Numbered from the stretch's first letter, positions 33,328-42,496 are shown. The stretch is DNA of 42,576 bases from Streptomyces sp. LBL (GCF_029893585.1 NZ_JARXYX010000053.1:1-42576), one strand, 5' to 3'. Made by a program: numbers and translations. Notes: a model not told the origin generated them from the sequence alone.

Positions 33328-33461
33328 CGGCACCTGCGGAGGAGCCGACCCGGAGATGTCCCTGATGTCCGGCCGGAACATGGCCCGGCGGCGTGTGACG
33401 GGTGCAGGATGGAAAGGACGAAAGCGGCCGCTGGCCGACCGAGCCCTGCCTGGAGGACCGG

Positions 33462-33908
33462 ATGATTGCCGAGACCGTCTGTTCCGCCGTCGCCGCGGCC
33501 GGCCTGGGCATCGCGGCGGTCACGGCGTACCGCAAGCGTTTCCTCGCGGCCACGCGCATCGCCGCCTACTCGCTCGTCCCCATCGGTCTGGTCATGACCG
33601 GTGTCGTCGGGTGGGTGGCGGACACCGCCTTCAGCCCGGCGGCCTGGGCGGGCTTCGGCGTGCTCGGTCTCTCCTGGCTGCTGTTCGCGACCACCCGCGC
33701 GGTGGAGCGCCGTCGGGGTGGCACCCGCAGGGAGCGCAGGGCCGCCGCCAAGGAGGCTGGGCGCGAGGCGGTGGCCCCGGCGGCTTCGGCGCCCTCCCTG
33801 GGCCCGGCCTCCCGCCCGGCGGCCCAGCCCGCGAGCCGGCCGCGCAAGGAGTCGGCGGCCGAGGACTTCAGCGACATCGAGGCCATCTTGAAGAAGCACG
33901 GCATATGA
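33462..33908 (+). CDS. Membrane protein with conserved acidic C-terminus
   Basis: A 148-residue protein: three membrane helices (AETVCSAVAAAGLGIAAV, IAAYSLVPIGLVMTGVV, AAWAGFGVLGLSWLLF), then a charged Ala-rich region, ending DFSDIEAILKKHGI, a tail that looks like a docking peptide. ATG 33462 follows TGGAGGA. Function unknown. Confidence 0.8.
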   Translation: MIAETVCSAVAAAGLGIAAVTAYRKRFLAATRIAAYSLVPIGLVMTGVVGWVADTAFSPAAWAGFGVLGLSWLLFATTRAVERRRGGTRRERRAAAKEAGREAVAPAASAPSLGPASRPAAQPASRPRKESAAEDFSDIEAILKKHGI

Positions 33909-34085
33909 CCTGTGGCTGCGGCGGCATATGACTTCCGCATGACGACAGAAACGTCACAGAGAGGTCCCCGCCCGTCCGGAAGTGATCACGACCCGAACCG
34001 GACATCACGGAATACGGCGAACTCCCGCTCATTACGGGCGTGTTGATCGCGTGGCGTGTGCAGACTGCGTCATCATCGCCGCGAG

Positions 34086-34238
34086 ATGCTGGACACGAAA
34101 CAGAGCGACGCCGCGCCACCTCAGGACGAGCCGCGCGGATGCCTCTTCGCCCTTTCCCAGCCACCGCTGATGATCTTTCTTGCGGTGATCGGGTGTCTGC
34201 TGCTCTTGGCTGCGCTGCACGATCTGCTGCTGCTCTGA
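34086..34238 (+). CDS. Small single-span membrane protein, 50 residues
   Basis: ATG 34086 gives a 50-residue product with a polar N-terminus (LDTKQSDAAPPQDEPRG) and one C-terminal helix (MIFLAVIGCLLLLAAL) ending LLLL. Its upstream CGCGAG is a weak ribosome site. The hydrophobic C-terminus with a stop right after it suggests a tail-anchored microprotein. Confidence 0.5.
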   Translation: MLDTKQSDAAPPQDEPRGCLFALSQPPLMIFLAVIGCLLLLAALHDLLLL

Positions 34239-34276
34239 GCCGTACCCGCGGTCTCCGGCGCCACCCGCCGGGGGCC

Positions 34277-34318
34277 GCGTCGACACCGCCGCGTCGACAC
34301 CGCTGGGTCGACACCGCT
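34277..34318 (+). repeat. 14-bp tandem repeat, three copies
   Basis: GCGTCGACACCGCC, GCGTCGACACCGCT and GGGTCGACACCGCT abut at 34277-34318, with a partial fourth GGGTCG after them, in the gap between convergent genes. Confidence 0.85.
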
Positions 34319-34359
34319 GGGTCGTCCAGACGTTCCGGATCGGCCGCTGATCGGATCTC

Positions 34360-34920
34360 TCAGCTCGCTGCTTCCTTGCGCCGCGCCCGGTACGCCGCCA
34401 CGTGCAGCCGGTTTCCGCAGGTGCGGCTGTCGCAGTAGCGTCGCGAGCGATTGCGGGACAGGTCCACGAAGGCGCGCCGGCAGTCGGGCGCCTCGCAGCG
34501 GCGCAGCCGCTCCTGCTCACCGGCCACCACGAAGAACGCCAGCGCCATCCCGCAGTCGGCCGCCAGGTGGTCGGCGACGGAGGCTCCCGGGGCGAAGTAG
34601 TGGACATGCCAGTCGTAGCTGTCGTGGTCCGTGAGTCGTGGGGTGGTGCCCGCGGCGGCGACAAGCTCGTTGATCAGTCCGGCGGCGGTCCGGGCGTCAG
34701 GGGCGGCGAAGACCGCGGCGAACCGTCCGCGGATCTTGCGCACTGCCGAGAGGTCGAACTCCGAGAGCACGCCGACATCGCTCATCTTGTGGTTCTGTAC
34801 GAAACTCTCCAGGGCTGCGACGTCCTGCAGCCCGTCCGGAGTGGTGTCGTCCTCCGGCGCGGTGTTGACCAGATCCACCACGCTGTCGAGGGCGCACCGA
34901 GCGTCGTGGGTGATCAGCAC
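34360..34920 (-). CDS. CGNR zinc-finger DNA-binding regulator
   Basis: A 186-residue protein with an ABATE-type N-terminal domain (LDSVVDLVNTA) and a C-terminal CGNR zinc finger: C-E-A-P-D-C, FVDLSRNRSRRYC and CGNRLHVAAYRAR. Such proteins are predicted stress or amino-acid-responsive regulators. GTG 34920 follows GGGAGC. No obvious target is adjacent. Confidence 0.88.
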   Translation of the reverse strand: MLITHDARCALDSVVDLVNTAPEDDTTPDGLQDVAALESFVQNHKMSDVGVLSEFDLSAVRKIRGRFAAVFAAPDARTAAGLINELVAAAGTTPRLTDHDSYDWHVHYFAPGASVADHLAADCGMALAFFVVAGEQERLRRCEAPDCRRAFVDLSRNRSRRYCDSRTCGNRLHVAAYRARRKEAAS

Positions 34921-35179
34921 GTTCTGCTCCCTGGCCTGGGGCGGGCGCACGCCCGCCGATGCTGGCCGATGGTATCGGCTCGCACGGAGAGTGAGTATCC
35001 GCCCGTTCCCTGCCGCCGACCGACAGCAGCCGACCCTCAGGGCCGGGAAGTACACGTAGCACCGGCACCGCCCCGCGAGGATCCGCGGCGACGGCGCCGG
35101 TGTGTGCCGTATGCGGTTGTCTCAGCCCGAGCCGTCTCCCCGAGTGGACGGCGCCGGGCGGCTCTGTGCGGCCTCGCCC
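34921..35179 (+). other. Gap between CGNR regulator and ssgB with several hairpins
   Basis: This 259-base gap has no supported gene. It contains GGCGGGCG/CGCCCGCC arms near 34941-34959 and GCACCGGC/GCCGGTGT arms around 35058-35104, the second likely ending ssgB transcription from the right. Confidence 0.45.
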
Positions 35180-35593
35180 CTAGCTTTCCGCCAGGATGTG
35201 CGAGAGCTCCTGATCGAGATCGAAGTGCCGGTGTTCCGTGCCGGGCGGCACGGCGGCGTCAGTGCGCTTCAGGAAGGACTCCAGGGCCCGCGCCGGGGCC
35301 TCGAGCAGGGCCTCGCCCTCCGGCGAACTCAGGGCGATGCAGACGACGCCCTGGCCATGACTGCGCGACGGCCAGACGCGGACGTCGCCGGTTCCGGTGG
35401 GCCGGTGGAGGCCCTCCGCGAGGAGGTCGCGGGCGAACACCCACTCGACGGTTTCCTCGGCTCCGGTGTGGAAGGTGGCGTGCACGGCGTAGGGGTCGGC
35501 CGTGTCGTACCGCAGGCCTGCGGGGACAGGCAGGGAGGACTCGCTCGACACAACGAGGCGCAGGTGCAGCTCGCAGCTGACCGTGGTGTTCAT
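35180..35593 (-). CDS. ssgB: Sporulation septum-site protein SsgB
   Basis: A 137-residue SsgA-like protein. SsgB is the most conserved member and, with SsgA, marks sporulation septa and recruits FtsZ in aerial hyphae. The sequence (NTTVSCELHLRLVVSSESSL at the start; DPYAVHATFHTGAEETVEWV; SHGQGVVCIALSSPEGEALL; ELSHILAES at the end) matches S. coelicolor SsgB as I recall it, essentially residue for residue. ATG 35593 follows AAAGG. It is monocistronic. Confidence 0.96.
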   Translation of the reverse strand: MNTTVSCELHLRLVVSSESSLPVPAGLRYDTADPYAVHATFHTGAEETVEWVFARDLLAEGLHRPTGTGDVRVWPSRSHGQGVVCIALSSPEGEALLEAPARALESFLKRTDAAVPPGTEHRHFDLDQELSHILAES

Positions 35594-35654
35594 AAGCGCC
35601 AGGGCCTTTCGCTCAGTGTGCGCTCGGGGGTTCGCACGTCGGCGAAATCGACAT

Positions 35655-35678
35655 GCCACCTACGGTGCCGTTGTAAAC
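35655..35678 (-). promoter_or_regulatory. Candidate SigH-type promoter of ssgB
   Basis: On the minus strand GTTT (35675-35678) and GGTGGC (35655-35660) are 14 bases apart, resembling the SigB-like consensus GTTT-N14-16-GGGTAT used by SigH. S. coelicolor ssgB is reported to depend on SigH. The -10 is a partial match. Confidence 0.4.
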
Positions 35679-35784
35679 CCCTCTGGGTGTTTTGCGTGCC
35701 TTTACGTAACTCTTCCGGCCGATAGCGTGTTCGTACGTTACGCCCATTCCGGTGACTGGTTTCTGTCCGGTAGGGTTTGGCCGT

Positions 35785-36237
35785 ATGAATACGGGGAGTG
35801 ACGAGTCGGGCGAGGTTGCCGTGGCGGCGGACGGGGCGAAGGCGGACGGGTCGACGACCGAGCAGGGGCTCGGCTCCAAGGCGCCCGAATTCGTCAAGGC
35901 GCGCCGCATGCTGCACCTGAGCTGGCAGGTCGGGATATTCGTCATCGGGCTCGCGGTCGTGGTGCTCGGCATCATCATGCTGCCGTTGCCCGGGCCGGGC
36001 TGGGTGGTGATCTTCGGCGGCATGGCGATCTGGGCCACCGAGTTCGTCTGGGCCCAGCTGGTGCTGCGCTGGACCAAACGCAAGGTCACCGAGGCGGCGC
36101 AGCGTGCCCTGGATCCTGAGGTGCGGCGGCGCAACATCATCCTGACGTCGATCGGCCTGGTGATCGTGGCCGCCATCGTCGGTGTCTACCTGTGGAAGTT
36201 CGGCGTCGTGATGCCCTGGAAGATCAAGGACCAGTGA
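35785..36237 (+). CDS. PGPGW-motif membrane protein (TIGR02611-like)
   Basis: A 150-residue protein with a polar N-terminus and three membrane segments; the second contains the signature LPLPGPGWVVIFGGM. These proteins are conserved beside ssgB; their role is unknown. A possible -10 TAGGGT nine bases before ATG 35785 points to a leaderless transcript diverging from ssgB. Confidence 0.88.
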   Translation: MNTGSDESGEVAVAADGAKADGSTTEQGLGSKAPEFVKARRMLHLSWQVGIFVIGLAVVVLGIIMLPLPGPGWVVIFGGMAIWATEFVWAQLVLRWTKRKVTEAAQRALDPEVRRRNIILTSIGLVIVAAIVGVYLWKFGVVMPWKIKDQ

Positions 36238-36316
36238 TCCACGACGGGGGGTGCGCGGGCCGGTCGGCGCGGGTCATCCGCACTCCCTGACATGCGGTAA
36301 TCTTCTTGCTGCGCCC

Positions 36317-36388
36317 GGGCGATTAGCTCAGTGGGAGAGCGCTTCGTTCACACCGAAGAGGTCACTGGTTCGAACCCAGTATCGCCCA
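36317..36388 (+). tRNA. tRNA-Val (CAC)
   Basis: 72 nt: acceptor GGGCGAT/ATCGCCC, D-arm GCTC-AGTGGGA-GAGC, anticodon arm CTTCG-TTCACAC-CGAAG with anticodon CAC, T-arm ACTGG-TTCGAAC-CCAGT, discriminator A. A TAATCT box at 36298-36303 may be its -10. Confidence 0.97.
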
Positions 36389-36397
36389 CCCGGAACG

Positions 36398-36428
36398 GCG
36401 GCCCGTCTGCGAGAAGCAGGCGGGCCGC
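36398..36428 (+). terminator. Terminator after tRNA-Val (CAC)
   Basis: GCGGCCCGTCTGC (36398-36410) and GCAGGCGGGCCGC (36416-36428) form a 13-bp stem with one G-U pair and a GAGAA loop. Confidence 0.8.
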
Positions 36429-36490
36429 TGTCGTACAGAGACGGGCCGCCGTCGTATGCGCATCGGGAGTGCTCGATCCCGGCCCGGGAG

Positions 36491-36596
36491 CCGGGCGGGG
36501 TCGAAGACACCCGCTCCTGGCCTGGGGGCAGCACCGACGCGGCGTTGGCCTCCCGGCGGCCGGGGCGGGATCGAGGACACCGACTCCCGGCCTGGG
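36491..36596 (+). repeat. 69-bp-spaced imperfect repeat in the tRNA-importer gap
   Basis: CCGGGCGGGGTCGAAGACAC (from 36491) and CCGGGGCGGGATCGAGGACAC-like sequence (from 36560) each continue into C(C/G)GCTCC(T/C)GGCCTGGG or its variant. The whole 36429-36860 gap has no supported gene. Confidence 0.6.
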
Positions 36597-36862
36597 AGAG
36601 GGAAAGCCGTTCGGCTTGCCTGATCAGGCGGGTTCTGGTCGGTCGGCATTCGCGCGTCGAGGGGTACGGCGCCCTTGTCCGGTACGCGCGTGCCGAGGGC
36701 CACAACGCGTTCGGCCTGTCGATCGTGCGGGCTTCACCTGCGGCATCACCGTTCTTCGACCGGGAATCGAACCCGACGCGCCGTCACCTCGTGGTGCCCG
36801 CCCAGGAGAAATTCCTGTCCGAATCATTGACGCGCTCCGGGGCCCTCCGTAACTTGTGGCAG

Positions 36863-36886
36863 CAAGCGCTTACTTGAAACGATTCA
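36863..36886 (+). promoter_or_regulatory. LacI-type operator candidates before the sugar importer
   Basis: AAGCGCTT (36864-36871) is a palindrome with a central CG, and TGAAACGATTCA (36875-36886) is a TGAA/TTCA imperfect palindrome centred on CG, the usual form of LacI-family sites in sugar operons. They lie 38-61 bases before the binding-protein start. No regulator gene is nearby. Confidence 0.5.
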
Positions 36887-36923
36887 TGCAGGCGGCAATG
36901 ACGCTGCGCGGGGAGGCCCGACT

Positions 36924-38213
36924 GTGGGAACCAGCAGGAATGTCGAGAGGCGAACGATTTTCAAGGCCGCGGGGGCTACGGCGGCCACGCTGAGCCTGGC
37001 CGCGACCACGGGGTGCGGGGGAGACAGTGGGACCTCCGCGGACGGAACAGTGACGATCCGTTACGCGTGGTGGGGTGCCGAGGACCGGGCCCAGCGCATC
37101 AACAAGACCATCGCGCTCTTCGAGAAGAAGTATCCGAAGATCAAGGTGAAAACGGACTTCCAGCCCTACACCGACTTCTGGAAGAAGTTCAACACCCAGG
37201 CCTCCGGCGGCAATCCGCCGGACGTCTTCCAGAATGCCATTGCATTCCTGCGGAAATACGACGCGAAGAACGTACTGCTGGATCTCGATGAGCAGGTCAA
37301 GGCGGGCAATCTGTCCATGGACGGCTTCCGGGCCGGCCTGGAGAAGTTCGGCGAGATCGACGGCAAGCTCCTCGGAGTTCCGGTCGGCTCCAACTCGATG
37401 GCCCTGGTCATCGACAAGCCCGTCTACACCAGGGCGGGGGTGAAGCCGAAGCAGGGCTGGACCTGGGACGACTTCGACGCGGCGATGAAGAAGATCCGCG
37501 ACAGGACCGGGCGTGCCGGTGACAGCGGCATGTACGGCGTCATGTACCTCTACGACCTCTACCTGCGCCAGAACGGCAAGGCGTTCTTCACCGACGAAGG
37601 GCTCGGCTTCACCGAGGCCGATCTCACGGACTGGTGGACGAAGGCCAAGAAGGGCGTTCAGGAGGGCGTCTTCGCCGACGCCAAGAAGGTCGCCCAGGTC
37701 AAGCCCAAGTCGGCCGTCTCCGCGGAACTCGCCGCCAGCGAGTTCACCTGGGACAACTTCACCGTCCGCTACACCGCCGAGGGCAAGAGCGAGTACGGTC
37801 TGGCCACCATCCCGACCACGGACGGCAAGAAGACCGGCCAGTACCTCGGCTCCCTCATGCTGAGCGGCTCCAAGAGAACACAGCACCCCAAAGAGGTCGC
37901 CCAGTTCATCGACTTCATGGTGCACGACCCCGAGGTCGCCAAGATCATGGGCTACGACCGCGGGGTGCCCGCGACCCAGGCCCAGTTCGACGCGTACAAG
38001 CCGACCGACGAGGCCGACAAGGCGATCGCCGCCTACGAGACGTCCCTGGTCTCCGCGGGCGTCCTGGAGCCCATCACCCCGCACCCGAACGGTGCCGACA
38101 TCTGCGAGAGCGCCTTCCTGCGCATCGCCGAGGAACTCGCCCTGGGCACGCGCTCCGTGGACGAGGCCGTCAAGCAGTTCTTCACCGAGTCGAAGACGGC
38201 TCTCGTCGGCTGA
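36924..38213 (+). CDS. Sugar ABC transporter substrate-binding lipoprotein
   Basis: A 429-residue family 1 extracellular solute-binding protein. The N-terminus combines twin arginine (ERRTIFKAAGA) with a lipobox (TTGC, Cys31), so it is likely a Tat-exported lipoprotein. TVTIRYAWWGAEDRAQRIN and PPDVFQNAIAFLRKY are typical of the oligosaccharide/uronide branch. GTG 36924 follows GGGGAGG. The operon (binding protein, two permeases, YesL) resembles B. subtilis yesOPQ-yesL, which takes up rhamnogalacturonan fragments; the ATPase is absent, so a shared one such as MsiK may be used. Confidence 0.92.
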   Translation: MGTSRNVERRTIFKAAGATAATLSLAATTGCGGDSGTSADGTVTIRYAWWGAEDRAQRINKTIALFEKKYPKIKVKTDFQPYTDFWKKFNTQASGGNPPDVFQNAIAFLRKYDAKNVLLDLDEQVKAGNLSMDGFRAGLEKFGEIDGKLLGVPVGSNSMALVIDKPVYTRAGVKPKQGWTWDDFDAAMKKIRDRTGRAGDSGMYGVMYLYDLYLRQNGKAFFTDEGLGFTEADLTDWWTKAKKGVQEGVFADAKKVAQVKPKSAVSAELAASEFTWDNFTVRYTAEGKSEYGLATIPTTDGKKTGQYLGSLMLSGSKRTQHPKEVAQFIDFMVHDPEVAKIMGYDRGVPATQAQFDAYKPTDEADKAIAAYETSLVSAGVLEPITPHPNGADICESAFLRIAEELALGTRSVDEAVKQFFTESKTALVG

Positions 38214-39214
38214 TGGGGACCACCGTGACACCCGCCCCCGCCATGGAGGGCCTGTCCAGGGACTCCGAGCCGCGGCACGGCCCGATGGACTCCTCGCGCC
38301 CCGCCGCACTCAAGCGGCGGGGCCGCCGGGAGACGCTGGCCGGCTACCTCTTCATGTCCCCGTGGATCGCAGGTTTCCTGCTGCTCACGGCAGGGCCCAT
38401 GATCGCCTCGCTCTACTTCGCGTTCACCGACTACAACCTCTTCGACACGCCTCAGTGGATCGGTCTCGACAACTTCTCCGAGATGTTCGGCGACCCGCGC
38501 TGGCGCCACTCGGTGCGGGTGACGATGTGGTATGTCGTCGTCGGTACGCCGCTCAAGCTGCTCCTGGCTCTCGGTGTGGCGCTGCTGCTCGCCCAGAAGC
38601 GACGCGGACAGGCCTTCTACCGGGCCGCCTTCTACGCACCGTCGCTGATCGGGGCGAGCGTCTCCGTCGCGATCGTCTGGAAGGCGATCTTCTCGGACGA
38701 CGCGATCGTCGACCGTACGCAGAAGGTCTTCGGGATCGATGTCGGCGGCTGGACCGGCGACCCACAGATGATCATCTACAGCCTGGTGGCGCTCACCGTC
38801 TGGCAGTTCGGCGCCCCCATGGTCATCTTCCTGGCCGGTCTCAAGCAGGTACCGCGCGAGTTGTACGAGGCGGCCGCGGTCGACGGGGCCGGCCCGATGC
38901 GACGGTTCTGGAACATCACCCTCCCGATGATTTCCCCGGTCCTCTTCTTCAACGTGCTGCTGGAGACGATCCACTCCTTCCAGATCTTCAGCTCGGCGTA
39001 CATCGTCGGCGGCGGCGCCGGAGGCAACGCCTGCGGTCCGGCGGACGGCTCGATGGTCTACACCTGCTATCTCTACGTCCAGGGCTTCGAGAACAGCCGG
39101 ATGGGCCTGGCCTCCGCCATGGCCTGGATGCTGCTCGTCGCGGTCGCCCTGGTGACGGCGGTGCTGTTCTGGTCCCAGAGGCGCTGGGTGCACTACGAGG
39201 AGGGCGCCCGATGA
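38213..39214 (+). CDS. Sugar ABC transporter permease (MalF-like)
   Basis: A 333-residue permease with six helices starting GYLFMSPWIAGFLLLTAGP and the EAA loop PRELYEAAAVDGAGPMRRFWNITLP. The periplasmic insertion GGGAGGNACGPADGSMVYTC holds a pair of cysteines. ATG 38213 overlaps the binding-protein stop (TGATG). Confidence 0.93.
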   Translation: MGTTVTPAPAMEGLSRDSEPRHGPMDSSRPAALKRRGRRETLAGYLFMSPWIAGFLLLTAGPMIASLYFAFTDYNLFDTPQWIGLDNFSEMFGDPRWRHSVRVTMWYVVVGTPLKLLLALGVALLLAQKRRGQAFYRAAFYAPSLIGASVSVAIVWKAIFSDDAIVDRTQKVFGIDVGGWTGDPQMIIYSLVALTVWQFGAPMVIFLAGLKQVPRELYEAAAVDGAGPMRRFWNITLPMISPVLFFNVLLETIHSFQIFSSAYIVGGGAGGNACGPADGSMVYTCYLYVQGFENSRMGLASAMAWMLLVAVALVTAVLFWSQRRWVHYEEGAR

Positions 39215-40104
39215 GCGCGCAGGCCACCGACATCACACCGGCTGGATCCGCGAAGGCGGGCAGCGTCCGTCGCAAGCTGCCCGGTTCCCTCGCCTGGCAC
39301 ATCGGCTCCCTGGTGATCCTCGGGGTGATTCTCTACCCGGTGGTCTGGCTGATCGGCGGTTCCTTCAAGCGGAGCGGGGACATCGTCGGGAGCCTGGACC
39401 TCTTCCCGGGCGACCCGATCACCTCGAACTACACGGGGCTCTCCGACGGCATCGCGGACATCTCGATCTCCACGTTCTTCGTCAACTCGCTCACGCTCGC
39501 GGTGGGTTCGGTGGTCGGGATCCTGGTGTCCTGCTCGCTGACCGCGTACGCCTTCGCGAAGATCAGGTTCGCGGGCCGCAACCTCCTGTTCACGCTGATG
39601 ATCGGCACCCTGCTGTTGCCGTACCACGTGCTGCTGATCCCGCAGTACGTGCTCTTCCGCAACCTGAACCTGATCAACACGTACACCCCGCTCCTGCTGG
39701 GGAAGTACCTGGCCACGGAGGCGTTCTTCGTCTTCCTGATGGTGCAGTTCATGCGCAACCTGCCCAAGGAACTCGACGAGGCGGCCCGTCTCGACGGCTG
39801 CGGACACTTCCGTATCTACTGGTCGATCGTGCTCCCGCTGTGCCGTCCGGCCCTGATCACCAGCGCGATCTTCACCTTCATCAACTCCTGGAACGACTTC
39901 ATGGGCCCGCTGATCTACCTGAACGAGCCCGACAAATACACGGTCTCCCTCGGTCTGAAGATGTTCGTGGACCAGGAAGGCCTGGCGAACTACGGCGGCA
40001 TGATCGCGATGTCGCTGGTCGCCCTGCTGCCGGTGCTCGCCTTCTTCCTCGCCTTCCAGCGCTATCTGATCGACGGTATGGCGACGTCCGGACTGAAGGG
40101 CTGA
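39211..40104 (+). CDS. Sugar ABC transporter permease (MalG-like)
   Basis: A 297-residue permease with six helices (AWHIGSLVILGVILYPVVWL first) and the EAA loop PKELDEAARLDGCGHFRIYWSIVLP. ATG 39211 overlaps the previous stop (ATGA), so the pair is coupled. Completes the membrane part of the importer. Confidence 0.93.
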   Translation: MSAQATDITPAGSAKAGSVRRKLPGSLAWHIGSLVILGVILYPVVWLIGGSFKRSGDIVGSLDLFPGDPITSNYTGLSDGIADISISTFFVNSLTLAVGSVVGILVSCSLTAYAFAKIRFAGRNLLFTLMIGTLLLPYHVLLIPQYVLFRNLNLINTYTPLLLGKYLATEAFFVFLMVQFMRNLPKELDEAARLDGCGHFRIYWSIVLPLCRPALITSAIFTFINSWNDFMGPLIYLNEPDKYTVSLGLKMFVDQEGLANYGGMIAMSLVALLPVLAFFLAFQRYLIDGMATSGLKG

Positions 40105-40115
40105 GGCGGTTCCCC

Positions 40116-40715
40116 ATGGCCGAAGCACGCGTGAAAGCCCGCGCCGCGCGGGGGGAGTCCGTGTTCGCCGAGCGGTTCGCCGTGTTCGCCGAGTGTCTGC
40201 TGACCGGTGTGTGGATCGCGGTGGCCTCCCTGGGGGTGGTCACCTACCCGGCCGCCTTCGCGGCCGGGGCTCGGCACCTGCGGCGACGTACCGCCCATGA
40301 GAACGGCGGCTGGCGGGAGTTCGTCGCCGACTTCCGGGCCGCCGTGCGCGGTGGATGGGTGGTCGGACTGGTCGGCTGGGCGGCGGTCGCCGCGGTCTGG
40401 GTGGACGTGCAGGCCGCGCGGGCCGGGATTCCCGGCGGGCCGCTCGTCGGGGCGGTCGGTGTGTTCGCGCTGATCGGTCTGGTCGTGGCCGGGCTGCGGG
40501 CGTCCGCCGTCTGGACGCCGGATGCGGCCTGGCGTGCCCTGCTCGCACAGGCCGGCCGCCGTACCGTGCTGGACCCCGCCGGGTCCTTCCTGCTCGTCGG
40601 CGGGCTGACCGTCGTGGCCGTGTCCGCCTGGTTCGTCGCGCCGCTGGCGGTCCCCGTCCTGGGCGCCGTCGCGGCGGCATCCGTCGCCGTCGAGGAGCGC
40701 TACCGGCACCGCTGA
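40116..40715 (+). CDS. YesL-like membrane protein (DUF624)
   Basis: A 199-residue protein with four to five helices (CLLTGVWIAVASLGVVTYPAAFAAG; GLVGWAAVAAVWV; GAVGVFALIGLVVAGL; FLLVGGLTVVAVSAWFVAPLAVPVLGAV). DUF624/YesL proteins accompany ABC importers for pectin-derived sugars; their mechanism is unknown. ATG 40116 is 11 bases past the permease stop, in the same operon. Confidence 0.82.
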   Translation: MAEARVKARAARGESVFAERFAVFAECLLTGVWIAVASLGVVTYPAAFAAGARHLRRRTAHENGGWREFVADFRAAVRGGWVVGLVGWAAVAAVWVDVQAARAGIPGGPLVGAVGVFALIGLVVAGLRASAVWTPDAAWRALLAQAGRRTVLDPAGSFLLVGGLTVVAVSAWFVAPLAVPVLGAVAAASVAVEERYRHR

Positions 40716-40829
40716 CGGGCGGTGGGCGGCGCCCTCGCAGCAGGTCGGCGCCGCGGGCGTCGCTCTCGCTGTCATGCCCCTGACTATTCGCTCCTGACCA
40801 CTCCCTGCACCCGTACGGAAAGGAAAGGC

Positions 40830-42490
40830 TCCGGCAAGCTCACGCTCACCGCCGGCGACCCGGCCGCCCCCGGCGAGAAGGTCACCGTCGGCAAGAACGG
40901 CGGCACGATCACCGTCTCCACCGGGGTCATCACCGCGAAGATCGGCACCACCGGCGCCACGCTGATCACGTCGGTCACCCGTGGCTCGACGGAGATCGCC
41001 AAGAACGGCCGGCTCGTGCTGATCCGCCAGCCCGAGATCGAGGACGAGGACCAGTGCGCGGTGAAGACCGAACGCTTCGACGGGGCCATCTCCTCGGTCA
41101 CCGTCGAACAGGAGGGTCCGGTCCGCGCGGTCGTCAAGATCGACGGAAAGCACCGCAAGGGCGACCGGAGTTGGCTGCCGTTCTCGATCCGGCTCTACTT
41201 CTACGCGGGTGCCGACTCCTTCCGCATGGTGCACACCATCACCTACGACGGGAAGCAGGAGCCCGGCAAGGCAAGCGGCGACTTCATCCGCGGCCTCGGC
41301 GTCCGCTTCACCGTGCCGATGCGCGACCAGGCGTACGACCGCCACATCCGGATCGGCGGCGAGGGCACCGGTCTGCTGCGCGAGGCCGTCAAGGGCATCA
41401 CCGGACTGCGCCGCGACCCCGGCGCGGCCGTCCAGGCGGCGCAGTACGAGGGGAAGAAGCTGCCGGACCCGTCCACCTGGGACCAGCGGGTGACGACCAG
41501 GCTGCAGTACATCCCCGAGTGGGGGCGACTACACCCTCTCCCAGCTCTCCGCCGACGGGTTCACGCTGCGCAAGCGCACCAAGAAGGGGCACGGCTGGAT
41601 CGGCACCGGCGGTGGCAGGCGGGCCTCCGGCTTCGGGTACGTCGGCGGGGCGAGCGGCGGGTTCTCCTTCGGCCTGCGGGACTTCTGGGAGAAGTTCCCG
41701 GCCCAGCTCGACATCCGCGACGCCCACACCGACGAGGCCGAGGTCACCCTCTGGCTCTGGTCGCCCGAGGCCCAGCCCATGGACCTGCGCTTCTACCACG
41801 ACGGCATGGGCCAGGACACGTACGCCGAGCAGCTCGAAGGCCTCAACATCACCTACGAGGACTACGAGCCCGAGTTCGGCACCCCCTACGGCATCGCCCG
41901 CACCTCCGAACTCCTCTTCTGGGCCAACGAGTCGACACCGAGCGCCGACCGGCTCGCCGAACAGGTCGAGGCCGTACGGGTACTGCCACAGCTGGCCGCC
42001 CCGCCCAAGCAGCTCATCAAGGCCAAGGTCTTCGGCCCGGGTCTCTACTCCGAGCCGGACCGTTCCACGCCCGCCAAGGCGAAGATCGAGGACGAGACGT
42101 TCCTCGTCCTGGACCCCCAGCGCAAGGTCCGCCCCGACCCGGAGTACACGCCCGCCCCGCATGCCCTGTCGATCGGCTTCGGCACCGACTGGAGCGGCCT
42201 GGTCTCGGCGTGGCTGACCGAGTGGGAACGCAAGGGCCCCCAGTGGGAGAAGGTCGAAGCACGGGTGCGGTCGACGATGGAGACCATCGCCGCCCAGCCC
42301 AACGGCTTTGTGCAGGGCAGCGGGTTGTACGACCTCGACACGGGCAGGTTCGCGGTCTCCGACAAGCCGGTGGTCAGCGTCTCGCACCTCTCCGCCGTCT
42401 TCGGCCTCAACGAGCTGTGTGCCGAACTCATCGACCTGGTGGACCTGCCCAAGTTCAACGAGGCCTACTTCGACTACTGCCGCTACCGGG
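40830..42490 (+). pseudogene. Damaged exo-rhamnogalacturonan-lyase-like gene (5' loss, frameshift, 3' interruption)
   Basis: Reading from 40830 gives SGKLTLTAGDPAAPGEKVTV and continues as one long protein-like frame through TRLQYIPEWG at about 41524. There the frame shifts: GGGGG at 41521-41525 has one base too many, and continuing one frame over gives DYTLSQLSADGFTLRKRTKK through NEAYFDYCRY at 42486. The combined product is about 550 residues; I recall family members near 900 with a Tat signal. The 5' part is missing: the frame starts without a start codon right after an SD-like GGAAAGGAAAGG (40817-40828). The 3' end stops where IS-like sequence begins. Family assignment rests on sequence feel and on the YesL/importer neighbours. 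Confidence 0.7.
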
Positions 42491-42496
42491 ATTCAT

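Noticed and set aside
36251..36877. Frames of 170-208 codons between tRNA-Val(CAC) and the importer
   Set aside because: They cross the tRNA gene and its terminator and lack codon bias or ribosome sites.
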